In this document: piece after piece, positions 22,048 through 35,000 of the stretch
Numbering within the stretch: position 1 is the stretch's first letter
Layout: each line of letters opens with the position of its first letter
DNA from: Gonium pectorale
Lineage: Eukaryota; Chlorophyta; Chlorophyceae; Chlamydomonadales; Volvocaceae
Assembly: GCA_001584585.1 (NCBI GenBank)
Contig: LSYV01000026.1
Location: forward strand, 76,805-140,804
Reading direction: 5' to 3'
Length of the DNA stretch: 64,000 nucleotides
Notes under the pieces: generated by a model
Seen by the model: only the letters and a program-made list of their open reading frames with translations
Databases searched by the model: none
What the model was told of the DNA's origin: nothing
Program-made: the position numbers and the translations under genes

Positions 22048-25000
22048 ATGGACGTCTTAGATCCGGATGTCGCGGCTCAGCTCTACGTGCTGCAATGGAT
22101 GCACGAGAACGGGCACCACGATGGTGAGCGAGCCAGGCATTTCATTGTGGCTCCATTTGTTATCAAATTACATTTTTTTTCTCATTGGATTTTCTCCCCG
22201 AACACTACTCCCAATGCAGCACTTAAAGCGCTCGAGAAACAGCTGGGAAAGCTGTACGATGACTCGGCACTACCGGAGGCGTCGCAGTTGATGCAGGCGA
22301 GGAGCCGGGGCTGGCCGCGGAAGGGAAGCTGGGCTGGACGGGCTGCGTGCGTGGTGGGACCGCCCTACCCTCGTTCTCGACCCCATTCGCCCCCTCTCCC
22401 TTGCGGCATGCACCAATTACGCTCTTTCCACCTTCGATTCTGGTGACCTCCCTACCAACCGCGCAGCTCGTCTGGCGGGACTGTGAGGAGAAACTGCGGC
22501 TGCAGCAGGATGCCGACGACGAAGGCGATGCCGCCGCCAGCACCTCACCTGCCTCCGGCCCCGCCTCCTCCTCCGCCCCCGCCTCTGCGGCGGCCACCAC
22601 CTTTCGTCGCGCTCGTGAGGAGGAGGCTCTGCGGCTGCTGCGCGCGGGCGCGGACGACTATGCCGGTGGCTCGGTGCTCGCGGAGTCGGCACCCGTGGCG
22701 CACCGGGGGGCCAACGTCATTGCGGTCCGGCTTCTGCCGGGCAGCGACCGAGCCATCACGGCTGCGGGTGGGTGGGTGGCGAGGCATCCGGCCGAGTCAT
22801 CCGGCCAAGGGCCGCTGGTATGATGTGTGGGCTGGAGACTGAGGGATCGCGAGGGGGCGAGGGACTAGAGAGAATGCCTTCAGATGAAGTTGTTGGGTGG
22901 TGCTATTGGTAGGTTGCTTGTGCGGCTCGATGGATGAGCCGAAAATGGTGGGGTTTGCGTTGGGCATTGGCGGGTAGGCCAAGTCCGCCGAATGTTGGGT
23001 ACAGGAGGGTGGCGCGGCGGTCGGGTGAAAGTGGCGGGGCTACAGAGCATGGGGACATGCCGTGTGGACGGCCCCGCCCAGGGTTGACCGACAAGCGGGA
23101 AGGTGACCTCCCCCCCGCTCCCGTCGCCGCTCGACGCGCGCCGCTCCTTGGCGTCGCGCAGGAGATGGGCACGTCCGCTGCCTGCGCTTTGGGCGGCTGA
23201 CGGCCGGCAGCAGCGGCGGCGACCGCTGCGGCAGCAGCGGCGGTGACGGCGACCGCGGCGGCGACGGCGGCGACGGCGGCGACGGCGATGTGGAGGTGAT
23301 GTGGGAGACGCGCCTTGGCAGCGCGGCGCTCCTGTCGCTCGCGTTGCACCCGCACTACAGGCAGGTGCGGGATGAGGTGGGGGGCAGCGAGGGGGTCCCT
23401 CGGGTCGCTGGGCGAGGGCGGCCGTTCGGGTTGGCAGATGGGGGAGACCGTAGTGGCGTGACGAAGGCGGTGGCCGGGAACACTCTCTCACAGCGGCGCG
23501 AACCCTTGCCTGGACTTTGCCGTCTCCTGTCCTACACCTTTGGCCGCCGGGGATACCGGGGATGCGCCATTGACCGCCGGGTAGATGTCGGGGATGCGCC
23601 TTTGACCGCCAGGTAGATGTCGGGCTATCCGCCGCCTCACGCATAATGCTAGCACTCGCGTTTTCCCACTGTCTGGTCTGTGCAATCCTGATCGGACACC
23701 CCCTTTCCAGCCCCGTTTCGGTCCTCTTTTCGGTCCCATTTCAGGTTCCGTTTCGGTCCCATTATGGTCCCGTTTCGGGTTCCGTTTCGGTCACATTATG
23801 GTCCCGTTTCCGGTTCGTCCCAAACACATTTCGGTCCTGTTTCGGTCCCGTTTTGGTCCGGTTTCGGTCCCGTCAGACCCTGTGTCCGGTCCCTTCCGCA
23901 GCCGCGGCCTCCCGCTGGTGGCGGTCGGCGGAATGGACGGCCGCGTGGTCGTACTGCACGGACCCACGGGTCGCGTCCTTGCGGAAGCGCAGCCCCACAC
24001 CAAGTACGTCGTCCGCGTGGTTTGGGCCGGGACCTCCGCAGCGGCAGTCGCCAGCGGCGACGGCCACGTCGCCCCAGCCGCGGAGGTGGGGGCAGCGGGG
24101 GAGGAGGGCGTGGAGGTGAGGGCGGGGGCGTGCCACCCGCCGCTGCTACTGGCGACTGCGTCGAGCGACGAGACGGTTGGAGTCCACCGGTTGGAGCTGG
24201 GGGGCGTTGGGTCGGGGTTGGGGCCCAGCTCGGGTCCAAGCGGAGCTGCTGAAGGAAACGCAGTGGACGGCAGCAGCGGTGGCGGAGCCTGCGACAGCAG
24301 TGGCGGCAGCGGCGGCGGCGGTGGCTCGGGGCAGCTTATTCAGCTTAAGCAGGTGCGTGCGGTACCGTAAGGTGGAGGCGTAAGTTTAATGCAGATTCAA
24401 GACTTGGTAAAGCCAATGACTGGACAGGCGGGGCGTGAGTGCTGCCAGTGCCAGTGGTGCTCCTTCGCTTCGCCCCTGCCGCATGCGCTCGCCACCACTT
24501 CGCCGCGTTCCGGCCGTCCCGCTCCGCAAGATCAAGCACTATCGCCTGCTTGGGTAGATAACGGACAAGGCCCTCGCCGCTGCAGGTGCCGTACGGCGCC
24601 GCTGTGGCTGACGTGACGTTCCTCCCTGACGGCCGTACGCTGGTGGTTGGCGTCCGCGGCTCCAACTACCTGCGACTGCTGGACACGGAGGCGCTGGTCG
24701 GGCAGGTCAGCCACCGCCGGGCTTCGTCGTTTTTGGCCGTCGCCGAGGTTGGCTTCCACTGGGTGGAGTCGCCCCGCCCCCGGGCGCAGGCGGCGCTGCG
24801 CCTCCACATAGCGGGTTAACAAGTCATCATGAGCCGCAGTGGCAATGTACGGTATGCACCCTCTTCGCTTGCAGTCGGTCGCCCATCCACCCGCCCACCT
24901 TGCCAACCCGATGGTTTGCCTGCCGATGTTGCTCCTGAGTCCGCCATTGCTACCCGCCCCTGCTACCCTCTACTGCCAGCCTGCACTGCTCGTGGCCCGC

Positions 25001-26365
25001 CGCCGCCGACACCACTGCTTCCCGCCACTGCCACCCGCAGGCCGGCGGCGCCGGCGGCGGCTCCAGCGGGGCGGTCCCGGAACGCCTGGTCAACATGAAC
25101 GAGACGGGCGACGACCACGTGTCCTTCTCCGTACGGCACCTGTCGGTGTCGTACTGCGGACAGTACCTGCTGGTACGGCAGCATTGGAGGGGGCTGATCG
25201 TGAGGGGTTTCGAGGTGCCGGCTCTGTGTCTTTGAGCGTCTGTGGTCAGAAGCCACACCGGAAGCAGATTGGCAAGGTCTCTCTCCCACTGCTGTTTGCA
25301 CTCAACATAAGCCCACCTGCACCCGCTGTAACCACATCTTTGGAATTCCGGGTCACCCCGGCCGCCCATACGGTCTTCCGGATTCCGGCCCGCGCCTGCC
25401 GGCCGCCCCTGCAGATCTGCACCGACGGCCCGCGGCTGCTGGTGCTGCGCACATCGGACTGGAGCCGCCTCCGCCTGCTGTTCGGGCTGCCCGTGGACCA
25501 GTTCCCGCAGCCGGTGGCGGCGTGGCACCGGGACTCCAACTACGTCTACGTCGCGGGGGCCAACGCGCAGGTGCGGCTGGGCGGCAGGTCGGCCGGGAGG
25601 GGCCAAGATCACCGTCGTCGTTGTTAATGTCCTGCCTAGGGTCAAGGGCGAATGGCATCGTCGCCATTGTCGTCCACCTAACTGGCTCCTCACTGCTGCT
25701 TCACGCTTCGAGGCGCGTCTCCCCAGGTTGGGCCGGGGGGCCACTTGACCTTCCAAACCCACTACTACTCCCCAGGTTGGCTCCGTGGTGCATGGGCACC
25801 CAGCCCACCCGCGCACCTGCCCATCCAACCTCATTGGGGACAGTCCTGCATCCCGTCGCCTTCTTTCGATGTGTCCGGTCCCCCCGCACTACTGCTCCCC
25901 GCACTAAGGTTCGTGCGACCTCCCCCCCTCGGTGTACCCGCATTCGCCGCTACCGTACCCCTGTGGCCCCTCTCCCTCATCCTCACATGCGTGGCTGCCC
26001 CCTTCCCGCCTCCCTCGCATTGCGTTTCCCTCCAAACTCTCCCATACCCCCTCATTCCTATACACCCCCTGACCCATCCTCCAACCTCACCTTCTCACGC
26101 AAGCATTCCCCCTTCCCGCCTTCATCTAATTCCACTCCATTCTGCAGCTATGCGTCTTCCGCCCAGTCCCCCTTATTCGTATTCCCACCCATCCCCCGCC
26201 CTCCATCGACAGCTGTGCGTCTTCCACCTGGGCAGCGGGCGCCTGGTGGCCACCTTCCGTCACCACCGCATCAACATCCGCGACCTGCACTACGACCCAG
26301 ACCGCAACCTGCTGGCCTCGTGCGGCTTCGACAAGAGCGTAAAGCTGATGCGAGGGCCGCCCTGA
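22048..26365 (+). CDS. LisH-domain WD40-repeat protein
   Basis: Model join(22048..22123, 22220..22296, 22467..22767, 23165..23360, 23902..24352, 24586..24705, 25041..25172, 25415..25570, 26213..26365), 553 residues. The N-terminus (QLYVLQWMHENGHHD, then ALKALEKQLGKLYDD) is a LisH dimerisation helix pair. After an Ala/Ser-rich linker come WD40-like blades: ANVIAVRLLPGSDRAITAAD, VRCLRFGRLTAG, PLVAVGGMDGRVVVLHGPTG, ATASSDETVGVHRLE, VADVTFLPDGRTLVVG, LVATFRHHRINIRDLHYD, and finally LLASCGFDKSVKLMRG. Such proteins act as scaffolds; no specific complex can be named. Gly/Ser-rich loops interrupt the blades. Two junctions fit best with GC-AG introns: exon 2 (CAG|GCGAGG; an in-frame GT alternative ends at 22350 and adds 18 residues) and exon 4 (ACAG|GCAGGT). 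Exon 6 may instead end at 24696. The start is the first ATG in frame with the LisH segment. Confidence 0.8.
23540..23630 (+). repeat. Short tandem repeat in intron
   Basis: Near-copies of a 30-base unit containing GGGGATGCGCC and TTGACCGCC(G/A)GGTAGATGTC repeat two to three times. They lie in the large intron between exons 23165-23360 and 23902-24352 of the LisH-WD40 gene. Confidence 0.6.
23711..23877 (+). repeat. TTTCGGTCCC-type degenerate tandem repeat in intron
   Basis: About a dozen imperfect copies of a 10-12 base unit (TTTCGGTCCC, TTATGGTCCCG, TTTCGGTTCCG) run up to about 25 bases before the acceptor at 23901. The array therefore occupies the position of the polypyrimidine tract and branch site of this intron. 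Confidence 0.75.
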
Positions 26366-26447
26366 GGCAGGAGGACAGCTCGCCTAGGCAGGAGGACAGC
26401 TCGCCTAGGCAGGAGGACAGCTCGCCTATGCAGGAGGACGGCTTGCT
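26365..26447 (+). repeat. 21-bp tandem repeat over the end of the LisH-WD40 gene
   Basis: Four copies of a 21-base unit beginning AGGCAGGAGGACAGCTCGCC start at 26365, 26386, 26407 and 26428, immediately after the stop codon. The array is in the 3' UTR. Confidence 0.85.
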
Positions 26448-29044
26448 TGTTCAGGTTGGGGCTATGTGTTCTCAGCAAAGCGGGGCTGGCGCTGGGGAGC
26501 CCAGAGCGCGCTGCCTTAAGCTTGAGGTGCCTGATGAGGGGGTGGGTGGTAGCTGAGCAGCGGTGAGAGCGTGGGTGGGGGCCCGCCCGGGTGCGGTGAC
26601 CGTTGTGCGTGTGCGGCGGCGTGGCGCGGTACGATCGCTACCACAGTACCACCGTACTCTCTGGGCAGGCCTGGGGCGATCCGGATGCTTGTGGTTCCTC
26701 TCTTCCGACGGCGCGTGGCGGCGAATTCGACACAGACGCCAGCCTGCCGGGCGCACCGGGAACGCGGTGTGTGTGGATAAAAACAGAGAACCAGAAACGG
26801 GGAAGGCAGGCTGGATGTGTTGAGTCGGCCGGACGCACGGGCGGCTGGGTGTGACCCGCGGGTCGCTGGGCTGGCCGCGGTGGCACGGGGGGGGCGCCGA
26901 CGCGTAGCGCTGTATAGCGTCTGCAGTGCCCGGGGAGGTGTGGGTGGGCGGCGCGGCACATTACGGGCGGACCATTGGTGCATGCGCAGGGCGTTGGATT
27001 GAGGTGGGGCCCCTTTCAGCGCGTGAGTGGGACACTCCGCAGTAAGCTGGCTGTATGACTGCCCTATCGAAGAGCGCGAGGTCCAAATCAAGGGGAAGGC
27101 GGCTGCGCAGCTGTAGGCAGGTGGTAGGTACCGTCCGGCGGGCCTGTGCTTCCGGTGGCGGGCAACGGCCCGAAGTGGGCGCCGTGGCACTGCCGACTTG
27201 GCGCGCTCATGGTTGCCTCCTGCTTCGGTCGGGGTCGGGCCTGGTCTGGTGGACGGCATACCCAAAAGGGATGCCCAGCGAATCGCTCGAGCAGCAGCAC
27301 ACCCGCCCCCCCTCCCCGGCGCCCTGCGCCAGGCAGGCAGAGCACCGCGGGGAGTGCTGCCTGATACGGCAGCTGGTACCTGCGGGCGCAGCGTTCTGCA
27401 CGGAGCTAATGGCCACCCGCGAACGCAGCCGCTAATGACGACACCGGAATACATCGCTTCTGTGTGTCGTGTTCACATGTGTCGCCAATAACCCCAACAA
27501 GCTGTCGTCAATTTTACGAGTGAAGGCCAGTAACCGCCGTGGCTCCTTCCGTCCCTACTGCCGCCAACCGAGGACCACGTTGCTACAAAGACAGTCAGGG
27601 CTTCGTCTTCTAGGAATCTTTCAACGACACAAGGGGACATTTGTTCTATTGCGCATCCGCGATAAGGTTTGATTACGCCCTCAACTTGATAAAGGTCCCA
27701 CAGCGCCGGCACGACTCTGTAGCAAGGTGGCGCGAAAACCGTGGCGCGCGCAGTCAAGCCGTGCGCCTTGCGTACTGCCCACGGCTGTCAAGGACTAACT
27801 TACAAAGGGCTAGCATCGTGGATGGGCGATCAGAAACGCCCAGAAAGGAAAAAGCAATTTAGGACGCATGCATGCTGGAAACTCGGCAACTCCTCCTTGC
27901 TCGACCGCCCAACCGAAGGAAGAGAGCGGACAGCGCAATCCGAACGTAAAGCACCTGTTCGGCCGCGAGACGCCAGCGGCAGCCCGCTCTGGCAATATTT
28001 GACGCACAGCACAGACTCAGCCACAACTGACGAACTTAGCAGCCGCCACGGGCGCTGCATCGAAAGACCCCCACAAGCACCGCTATCGGCACGGCACGGC
28101 GCCATAAAGAAACCGTACAATGTCAACCACCGTACAACCGCCCAACAACGTCCCGAACTGGGCAGAGTAGCTGGCAGTGCCCAGACCCGGCTGTGGTGGG
28201 CGCAGGATTGCGCCCCATTGAAAATACGCGGATACGTTGGTGGTGCTCACCGTGGTGTCGGCGCCTGACGGCAGAAGGCAGTGGTGCAACGGCCACCAGT
28301 AGTAAACAACGGGCAGTCTTACGCCGTTTGCGCCACGAGGGGGGACCAAAAAGACCGAGCCAAGCAACCCTCCACCGCAACCCCTGAGCGCAACCAAAAC
28401 ATGAGTAGTATCGTCAGGCCGGAGGCTATGTCGGCAGGTGATTAGCACAGGCCCGCAAGGTGATGGGGGACCATAACCCGTACTTGAAGGGGATCGAGCC
28501 ATGGTGCACGCGATCCTTGGACGCCAATACCTAAGACAATGCGGTAGTCGACATATGTCACCGATTCCGCCAGCCAATCGAAAAAGCGATCAATCACATA
28601 CCATCGCACGGAGCGCCAGCATATTTGGCCTCGCAACGGCACTCGCAACGCACGGCATTTGGCCTCGCAACGGCACGCACTCGACGCCACACGACACCCC
28701 CCTCTCAAGCCGCGTGCCCACGCCGCGACAAGCCCCGGCCAAACGAACGAGCAGCACATAACGGCGGGTCGGAAGATAAGCAGATGACGCAGAATGGATG
28801 AAGCGCGCGCACGGGGCATGTCCCGGTCCATTCAAGTGCTGTTTGCTTCGTGGAGCGCCTGCCTGCATGCAGCGTGATGCAAATGCCGTATGCACGCCTC
28901 CGCGACGTTGCGACAGGGCGTGGCCCACTCGGGCCCCCGCGCGTCGGGTGCTGCCCGCTCAGTACGGTAGCCCTCTTCGGGCCGCAATGCATCCCCACGC
29001 GTTCACAGTTCAAGGTGGCGGTTCCCTAACGAGCACGCAGCCCT
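26366..29044. other. Convergent intergenic region, no gene seen
   Basis: Apart from the 21-bp repeat at its start, nothing in this tail-to-tail space between the LisH-WD40 gene and the cyclase gene has codon bias, splice structure or a recognisable product. The 27.5-29.0 kb part is visibly less G/C-biased than the genes around it. A - strand TGTAA lies near 27797, about 1.2 kb beyond the cyclase stop. It is the only candidate poly(A) signal found for that gene. Confidence 0.45.
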
Positions 29045-32000
29045 TCAAGCCCGCGGCTCGCCCGCGCCCTCAGCAGGCACGGGCCCTGCGCCCAAGGAGG
29101 CCGCCGCCGCCGTCGCCGGCATCGGCAAGCGCGGCGAGTCGTCACTCGAGGCGCCAACAACCGCCTGCTGCCCCGCGAACGGACTCCAGCTGGACTGCGG
29201 CATAGTCAGCGGCGGCGCCGGCGGCAGCGGCGCAAGCTGCGCCATCGCCGGCGCCACCGGCGGCGGCATCGGCAGCATCCCGCCCACCACGCCAAATGTA
29301 ATGACGCGCTCAAGAGCGGCGGGCGGCGCGCTGCCGGCAGCAGGGGCGCTACCGCTATTGGGGCCGTCACCGCAGGGAAGCGCTGCCGCCGCTGCCGCAG
29401 CAGCGGCGATCTCCCGAGCCCTGGCGGCTGCGGGCGTAGACTCCCGCGCCGTCGAGGACGCGCCGAAGGGGTTTGGCATGGGCAGGTCCAGGAAGCGGAG
29501 CGCGCCACCACCGCCACCGCTGACGGCGCCATGCTGTCCCTGGCCGCCGCCGGCGCCATGGCGATGGACCCGTCGGGGGATCTTGCGCGCCGCGACCGCC
29601 CCTCCGTCCACCTGCAACTCCACCTCCGTGACCGCGAGGGGGTTGATGTGCAGCATGATGTGCTCGCTGCTACCGCTGCCACTGTAGAACGGCATGCCCG
29701 TCAGCGGCGGCGACGGCGCCGCCGCCGACGGCGCCGTCGAGAGGCTTCCGCCGCCGTCGCCGCCGGCGTTGGCGATCGTCACTTCGCCGGCAGGCGACGA
29801 CATGTTGGTCTGCGACGGCGGCGTTCCCACATGCACCCCAGGCACGGCGCCGCTAATGCCGTCGGAGGAGCGGCGCAGCTCCAGCGGAAGCGGCGCCGAA
29901 TCGACCAAGCCGGCGCGGCCGCCACAGCTGGCGTCGCTGGCGTTGTCGCCGCCACCGCCGGCGGCGGGGTTGGCGGCATCGCGGCCGCCGCCAACGGTGC
30001 GCAGGATTTTGTGCAGCTTCGCCGAGATGCTGCCACCGGGGCCGCTGACGGCAGGGCTCCGCCTGCCCGACGCCGTAGGCGACGGAAACGGCCGCGACGC
30101 GGCTCGCGACGGTGGGCGCAGCTCCAGCGACGGCGGCCGCCCAGGCAGGCCGCTGTTGCTGTAGCGCACCGTGCCGCCGCCGCGGCTCGAGTATGGGCCG
30201 CCGGCGCCGGGGCCGTTCAATCCGGCCCCTCCTCCGGAGGGCGTGCCCAGGCTCAGGGCCGACGCGAGGCCGGAGAGCAGGCCGCCCGGGTTGGCGGAGC
30301 TGAAGGCGCCGCTGCTGGAGCTGTGGCGCGGGCCGCGGCGCGCCACCACCGCCGCCTCCTCCGCCGACAGCGCCGTACCCTTGTACGACACAGACATGAC
30401 CTCGATCTGCGCATCGGCAGAAGCGGCAAAGGCGGCAGAAACGTGTACTGGAAGCGTTCAGGCCCGGGACACGCCGAGGGGCGTGGAAACGAGCAGCTTG
30501 CACACCGCCACAACGTGCAACACCAGAGCCTGAACCCCCGCTCTGTGCCAATCAGGCCCGCACGCTCCCCCCGACGAATGTCTAAGAGCAGATACTCAGG
30601 TACTCAGGTACACAGGCACGCAGACCACCCGCCAGGCCGGGATGCCAGCAGGCCGGGTCGCACCTTGTCCATCACGCCCTTCAGACTCATCAGCCCCAGG
30701 CTGCTGGCGGTTATCTCGTCCTCGCCGCCCGAGCGCGCCAGCAGCGCCAGCCGCGGCTCGGCCGCCGCCCACACAGCTGCGCTGCAGTGCACTCCGCCCG
30801 CGTGCGCACGGGAGGCGATGCGCGCGGCGCGGTTCATGGGCCGGCCGCGGTAGGCCATGCGGCCCGTGGTGGCGTTGATCGTGTCCGCCACAAAGCCAGT
30901 GTCCATGCCCACCTGCGGAACAGCGGGGCGTTTAAATGGTTATGAGCGGGTTGGATGTTTGACCTCGTGAGGGCCATGCCATAAGGAACCGGCGTCGAAG
31001 GGCGTACGATAGCAGCAGATGACGCCCGACCTTCAGGCGCAGTCCGCGCATAAGCGTCTTGCAGCGAATGGCCGACGCTCGAGCCAGGCCATGCGCCGGG
31101 CTGCCGCCGGATCCCGCGCCCTGCCACACGCCGCCGGCCAGCGCCGCGGCGGTCGTGGGGCTGGCGCCCAGCGGCAGGCTCGCATCGCCCCACCCCCCGT
31201 GCAGCGGGATGGACACCTCCTGCGGGAGAGGGGTAGGGGAGGGGAGTTGAAGGCAATTACGAGGGGGTGGAGGGGAGGGAGGGCCCGAACCGCGGGCGGC
31301 ACGCGAGGTTGGTTTACGCACGTTGCTGCAGCGCGCAAGGCAAGGCAAGCATTGCAGCGCAGTACAGCACAGCGTAGGCATGGGTACGGCAGCGGTCACG
31401 TAACAGCCGGAATAACACGCGCCTGCCCTCCCCAGGAATGCCCGGCCCCGCTACCTATCATGGCACCCAATGAACCGCACACATACCACAAACCCTTTCA
31501 CCTCACACGCCCAACCCGCCCAACCCATGATCACAGCCCCGCCCAACAACTGCCCTTGCAACACACCCGCTCGCTCCCGCCCACCCCCCACCACCTGCGT
31601 CTCCCGCCTTCCTGCCCTCACCCTCGCCCCCGCCTCCACCCAGGCCCCCGCACCTCGCACAGCTCGTGCTCGAGCAGCTCCTCGCTCCACTTGGCGTCCA
31701 TCAGCAGCTTACCGCAGCGCAGCGACCACTGCAGCGCGTCGGCCGCCTGCCTGAAGGTTGCGAGGCACAGCCCATCCACCAGCTCCACCACGTAGCCGTC
31801 CGCGGCGCTCAGCTGCTCGCTCACCGTGTCCTGGAACAGCGACAGAGCCTCGCCGGCCACCACGGGGTTCCAGGCCAGCAGCGCCTGCGGGGGTGAGCGG
31901 GTTGGACGGCAACAACCGCAGAGGGGGCACAAGAGCGCACAAGAGAGGGCGCAACATGAGAGGGGGTTGAGGTGCGCGCGCTTGCCAAACAACGAAAGCC

Positions 32001-35000
32001 GCACCGAGGGCTAGGCCAGCTGGATGCGGTGGGGTGGGCGGGAGAGGCGGGTGGAGTGGGTAGCGGTGGTGGTGCAGCAGGCGGAGGCCGAGATGCCGTG
32101 CGAAGGAGCAGGGCGATGCGAGAGGCGAGGGCGGGGGCACCACCCGCATACCCGAGCTGCGCTGCTTCAGCCGGGGACAGCCCCAGTCCCCTTCCCGGTG
32201 CCCTGCACTCCTCGCCGTGTCACTGGCGTACGGTGCGCCCGCATGAGGCATGACGCATGAGCCCACTTCCGCACTCGCCATACCTGCGCGCCGATGACGT
32301 ACATGAACACCACAGTGACCCTCCCCACGGGCGCGTCGGGCAGCCCGAGGCTCAGGTACGCGTGCGTTCGCAGCGGCTCGAAGAACGGCAGCCTGCACGA
32401 CAGCACGTACGGCAGGATCTGATACAGCGCCTCCGCCCCCGTAGATTCCTTCTCCGCCGCTGCCGCCGCGGCGGCGGCGGCGGCCGCGTTTGCTGCCGCC
32501 GCCAGCATGTCGCTGTCGCGCTCGTTGCCGCTGCCGGTGCCACCACTGAGGTGGCTGAGCCCGCTGAGCTCCTTGGTCCGGTTGCGCATGGCGGCAGCTG
32601 CGTTGGCCGCCGCCACCTCCTCGCCCAGCGCGTGCTCGCCCATGTGCAGCAGGAAGGCGACCCGGGCGAGGCAGGCGGGCGGGAGCCGCTTGAAGGTGGC
32701 GGAGGATACCAGGACCTGCGCCGGCACGGGGTCATGTGGGTGCGGGTGGGCGGCTGAGCTCCAGAACGCAACCGGCGCGCAAGCCAACAAGCAGGCAGCG
32801 GAGCGCCGTGTGTACCAACGGATGACTCTTGGGAATGCAAACTCCGCAAGGGCGGACTAAGTTTTCAGTCTTCAGCCACACTGAGGCGGAAAGTGATGCC
32901 CCACCCCCCCTTTAGCCCCCGCCCACCTGGCCCCCGTGCGCCGCGTCGCAGACGGTCTTCGCTGCCGTCATGAACGCGCCGCTGTACTGCGTGCGGCCGG
33001 TGGCCTTGTTGAGGGACACCTCGCTCAGGTCAGCACCCGTGTGGATGCCCATGCTGCGAGGGGGTCGGGCAGGGTCGCTCAGTCCAACGGCCCGTTGAGC
33101 GATAACCGCCAGGCCGGCAGTGAGGGGGCCGCCGCAAAGCACAACTTGGGGGAAATACGGGCTGATACCCAGCATCACTCTCCTTTCGAGACGGACGGAC
33201 GAAGAGAATGGGCGACGCGAGTACTGCGACAAGGAGCAGTGGGCACACGCTCCGGTAGGAGACCGGAAATGGCAAGCCCTGCAAAGTGTCCTGCCGTGGG
33301 AGGACTTTTTGCCCATGCTACACAGACTCCCGCAAACGACGCGCTCCCGACACCGTTCCGTGCCAACGCTCACCGCACGCGCATGCCACGAAACGCAAGC
33401 AGCTGCTCGCTGCTGGCCGCCGCGTCGCCGCTCCCGCCCGGCGGCGGGCACCGCTGCCAGCCGTGGCGCAGCGCCACCGTCAGAGAGGACANNNNNNNNN
33501 NNNNNNNNNNNCTCCTACCGTCCGTGTCGTCGTCCGTCCGCCACCGGCGGCGGCGGGGACGCCCGACGCCGGCGCGGCGGCGCCGGCGGTGCCGTTGACG
33601 GTGGGCGACTCGGGAGGCCCCGCCGGCGGCAGCGCTGTCGGATCATCGCCTTCCTCATTGTCAACCATGTAGGAACGGATGTCAGACGCTTGCTTGAGAT
33701 TCGCCTGCCGCTGAAAGCCAGGCATATGTCCCTGCGTCACGCCCGCCACCGCCGCCACCGCCGCCGCCGCCGCCCGGTCGATGCCAGCTGAGGCGCCGCC
33801 CGCGTCTGCGTGGCCGGACCTGGAGCCGATGATCGAGTGCGTGCGGGCCACATGCACGAGCAACTCCAAGGGGTTGCGCCGGCCACTGCCGCCGCCCTCC
33901 TTGCCTCCATGGCTACTGGGGCCACCTCCGCCGCCGCCGACAACCGCCGACGCCGCGGCAGCGAGGCTGCCGCCGTACACGGAGGACGTCCGCACCAAGA
34001 GGCCAGCCGCACCAACGGCGCCGGTGGCGCCACCGCCGTCGGAACCGGTGCGGCCCTTGCTGCCGAGCTTTGGGGTACCGATTCCGCCGGCGGCGCCGCC
34101 GTCGACGATGCCCGTGCTGGTTGTTGGGCTGGGCGTCGTAGCGCCGCCGAGCGTCGAGTCCCCGACGCTTAGCCCGCTGGTGCCGGCGGCGCTATGATTC
34201 CGCAGCCATGCCACAAGGGCACCCACGCTGCGTAGCGACGGCGCGGTGCTGCCGGTGACGCTGCCGGGCCTGCCGCCAGCAACGGCGGCAGCGACGGCTA
34301 CGGCGCCGGCTCCGTTCTCACGCAGCCGACTAGGACCCGTCGGTGTGTGCTGCAGCGGTTGGCCGTGCAGCGGCGATCCGTGAGGCGTTCCAACGCCGGC
34401 GGCGGCAACAGCGGCGGTGCCGTTGGCAATGGTGCCGTTAGCGCAGGAGGCGGGGGAGTCCATAAGGGCCGGCGAGGCAGCTGGGGAGGGCGCCGCGGAC
34501 GCGGGCGTGGCGACACCGCCAGCGGTGCCGGGCCGCGGAGGCGGCAGCAGCGGCGCAAAGCCCGTTTGCACGGCCCGCGTGATGACGTTGAGGAGCTCCT
34601 TGCTGACGTAGCTCAGCGAAGCGATGGGGTCGGAGCGCCTGCGCCACACGAGGCCGAGAGCCAGTGTTAACGCTATATCGAGGGCTGGAGAGTGTGAGAG
34701 TGTGAGAAGCGCCCTGAACCTTACTTACAATGTTGCCAACCCCCTTTCCTGCACCCCGAGCTCTGATCGGAGACCCGTCCTCTCGATTCCTCTTCCCGCC
34801 CTCCCATGCCATTGGCGTGCCACTCACTGAGGCACCACCCAGACCACTTCGCAGTCGGGGTGGCTAAGCATCTCCTCGGGCCAGGGGGCGGCCACCAGAC
34901 GCTCCTGTGGGGCGAGAGGGGCCGGGGCCGACGGCAGGCGTGATTGAGGGGGCATGGTTGACGCTCTCACATGGCGACGTGTGGCGCACTGCTTAACCAG

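Noticed and set aside
29531..30853. 440-codon + strand open frame
   Set aside because: Arg/Ala-rich antisense shadow of the last cyclase exons, with no recognisable domain.
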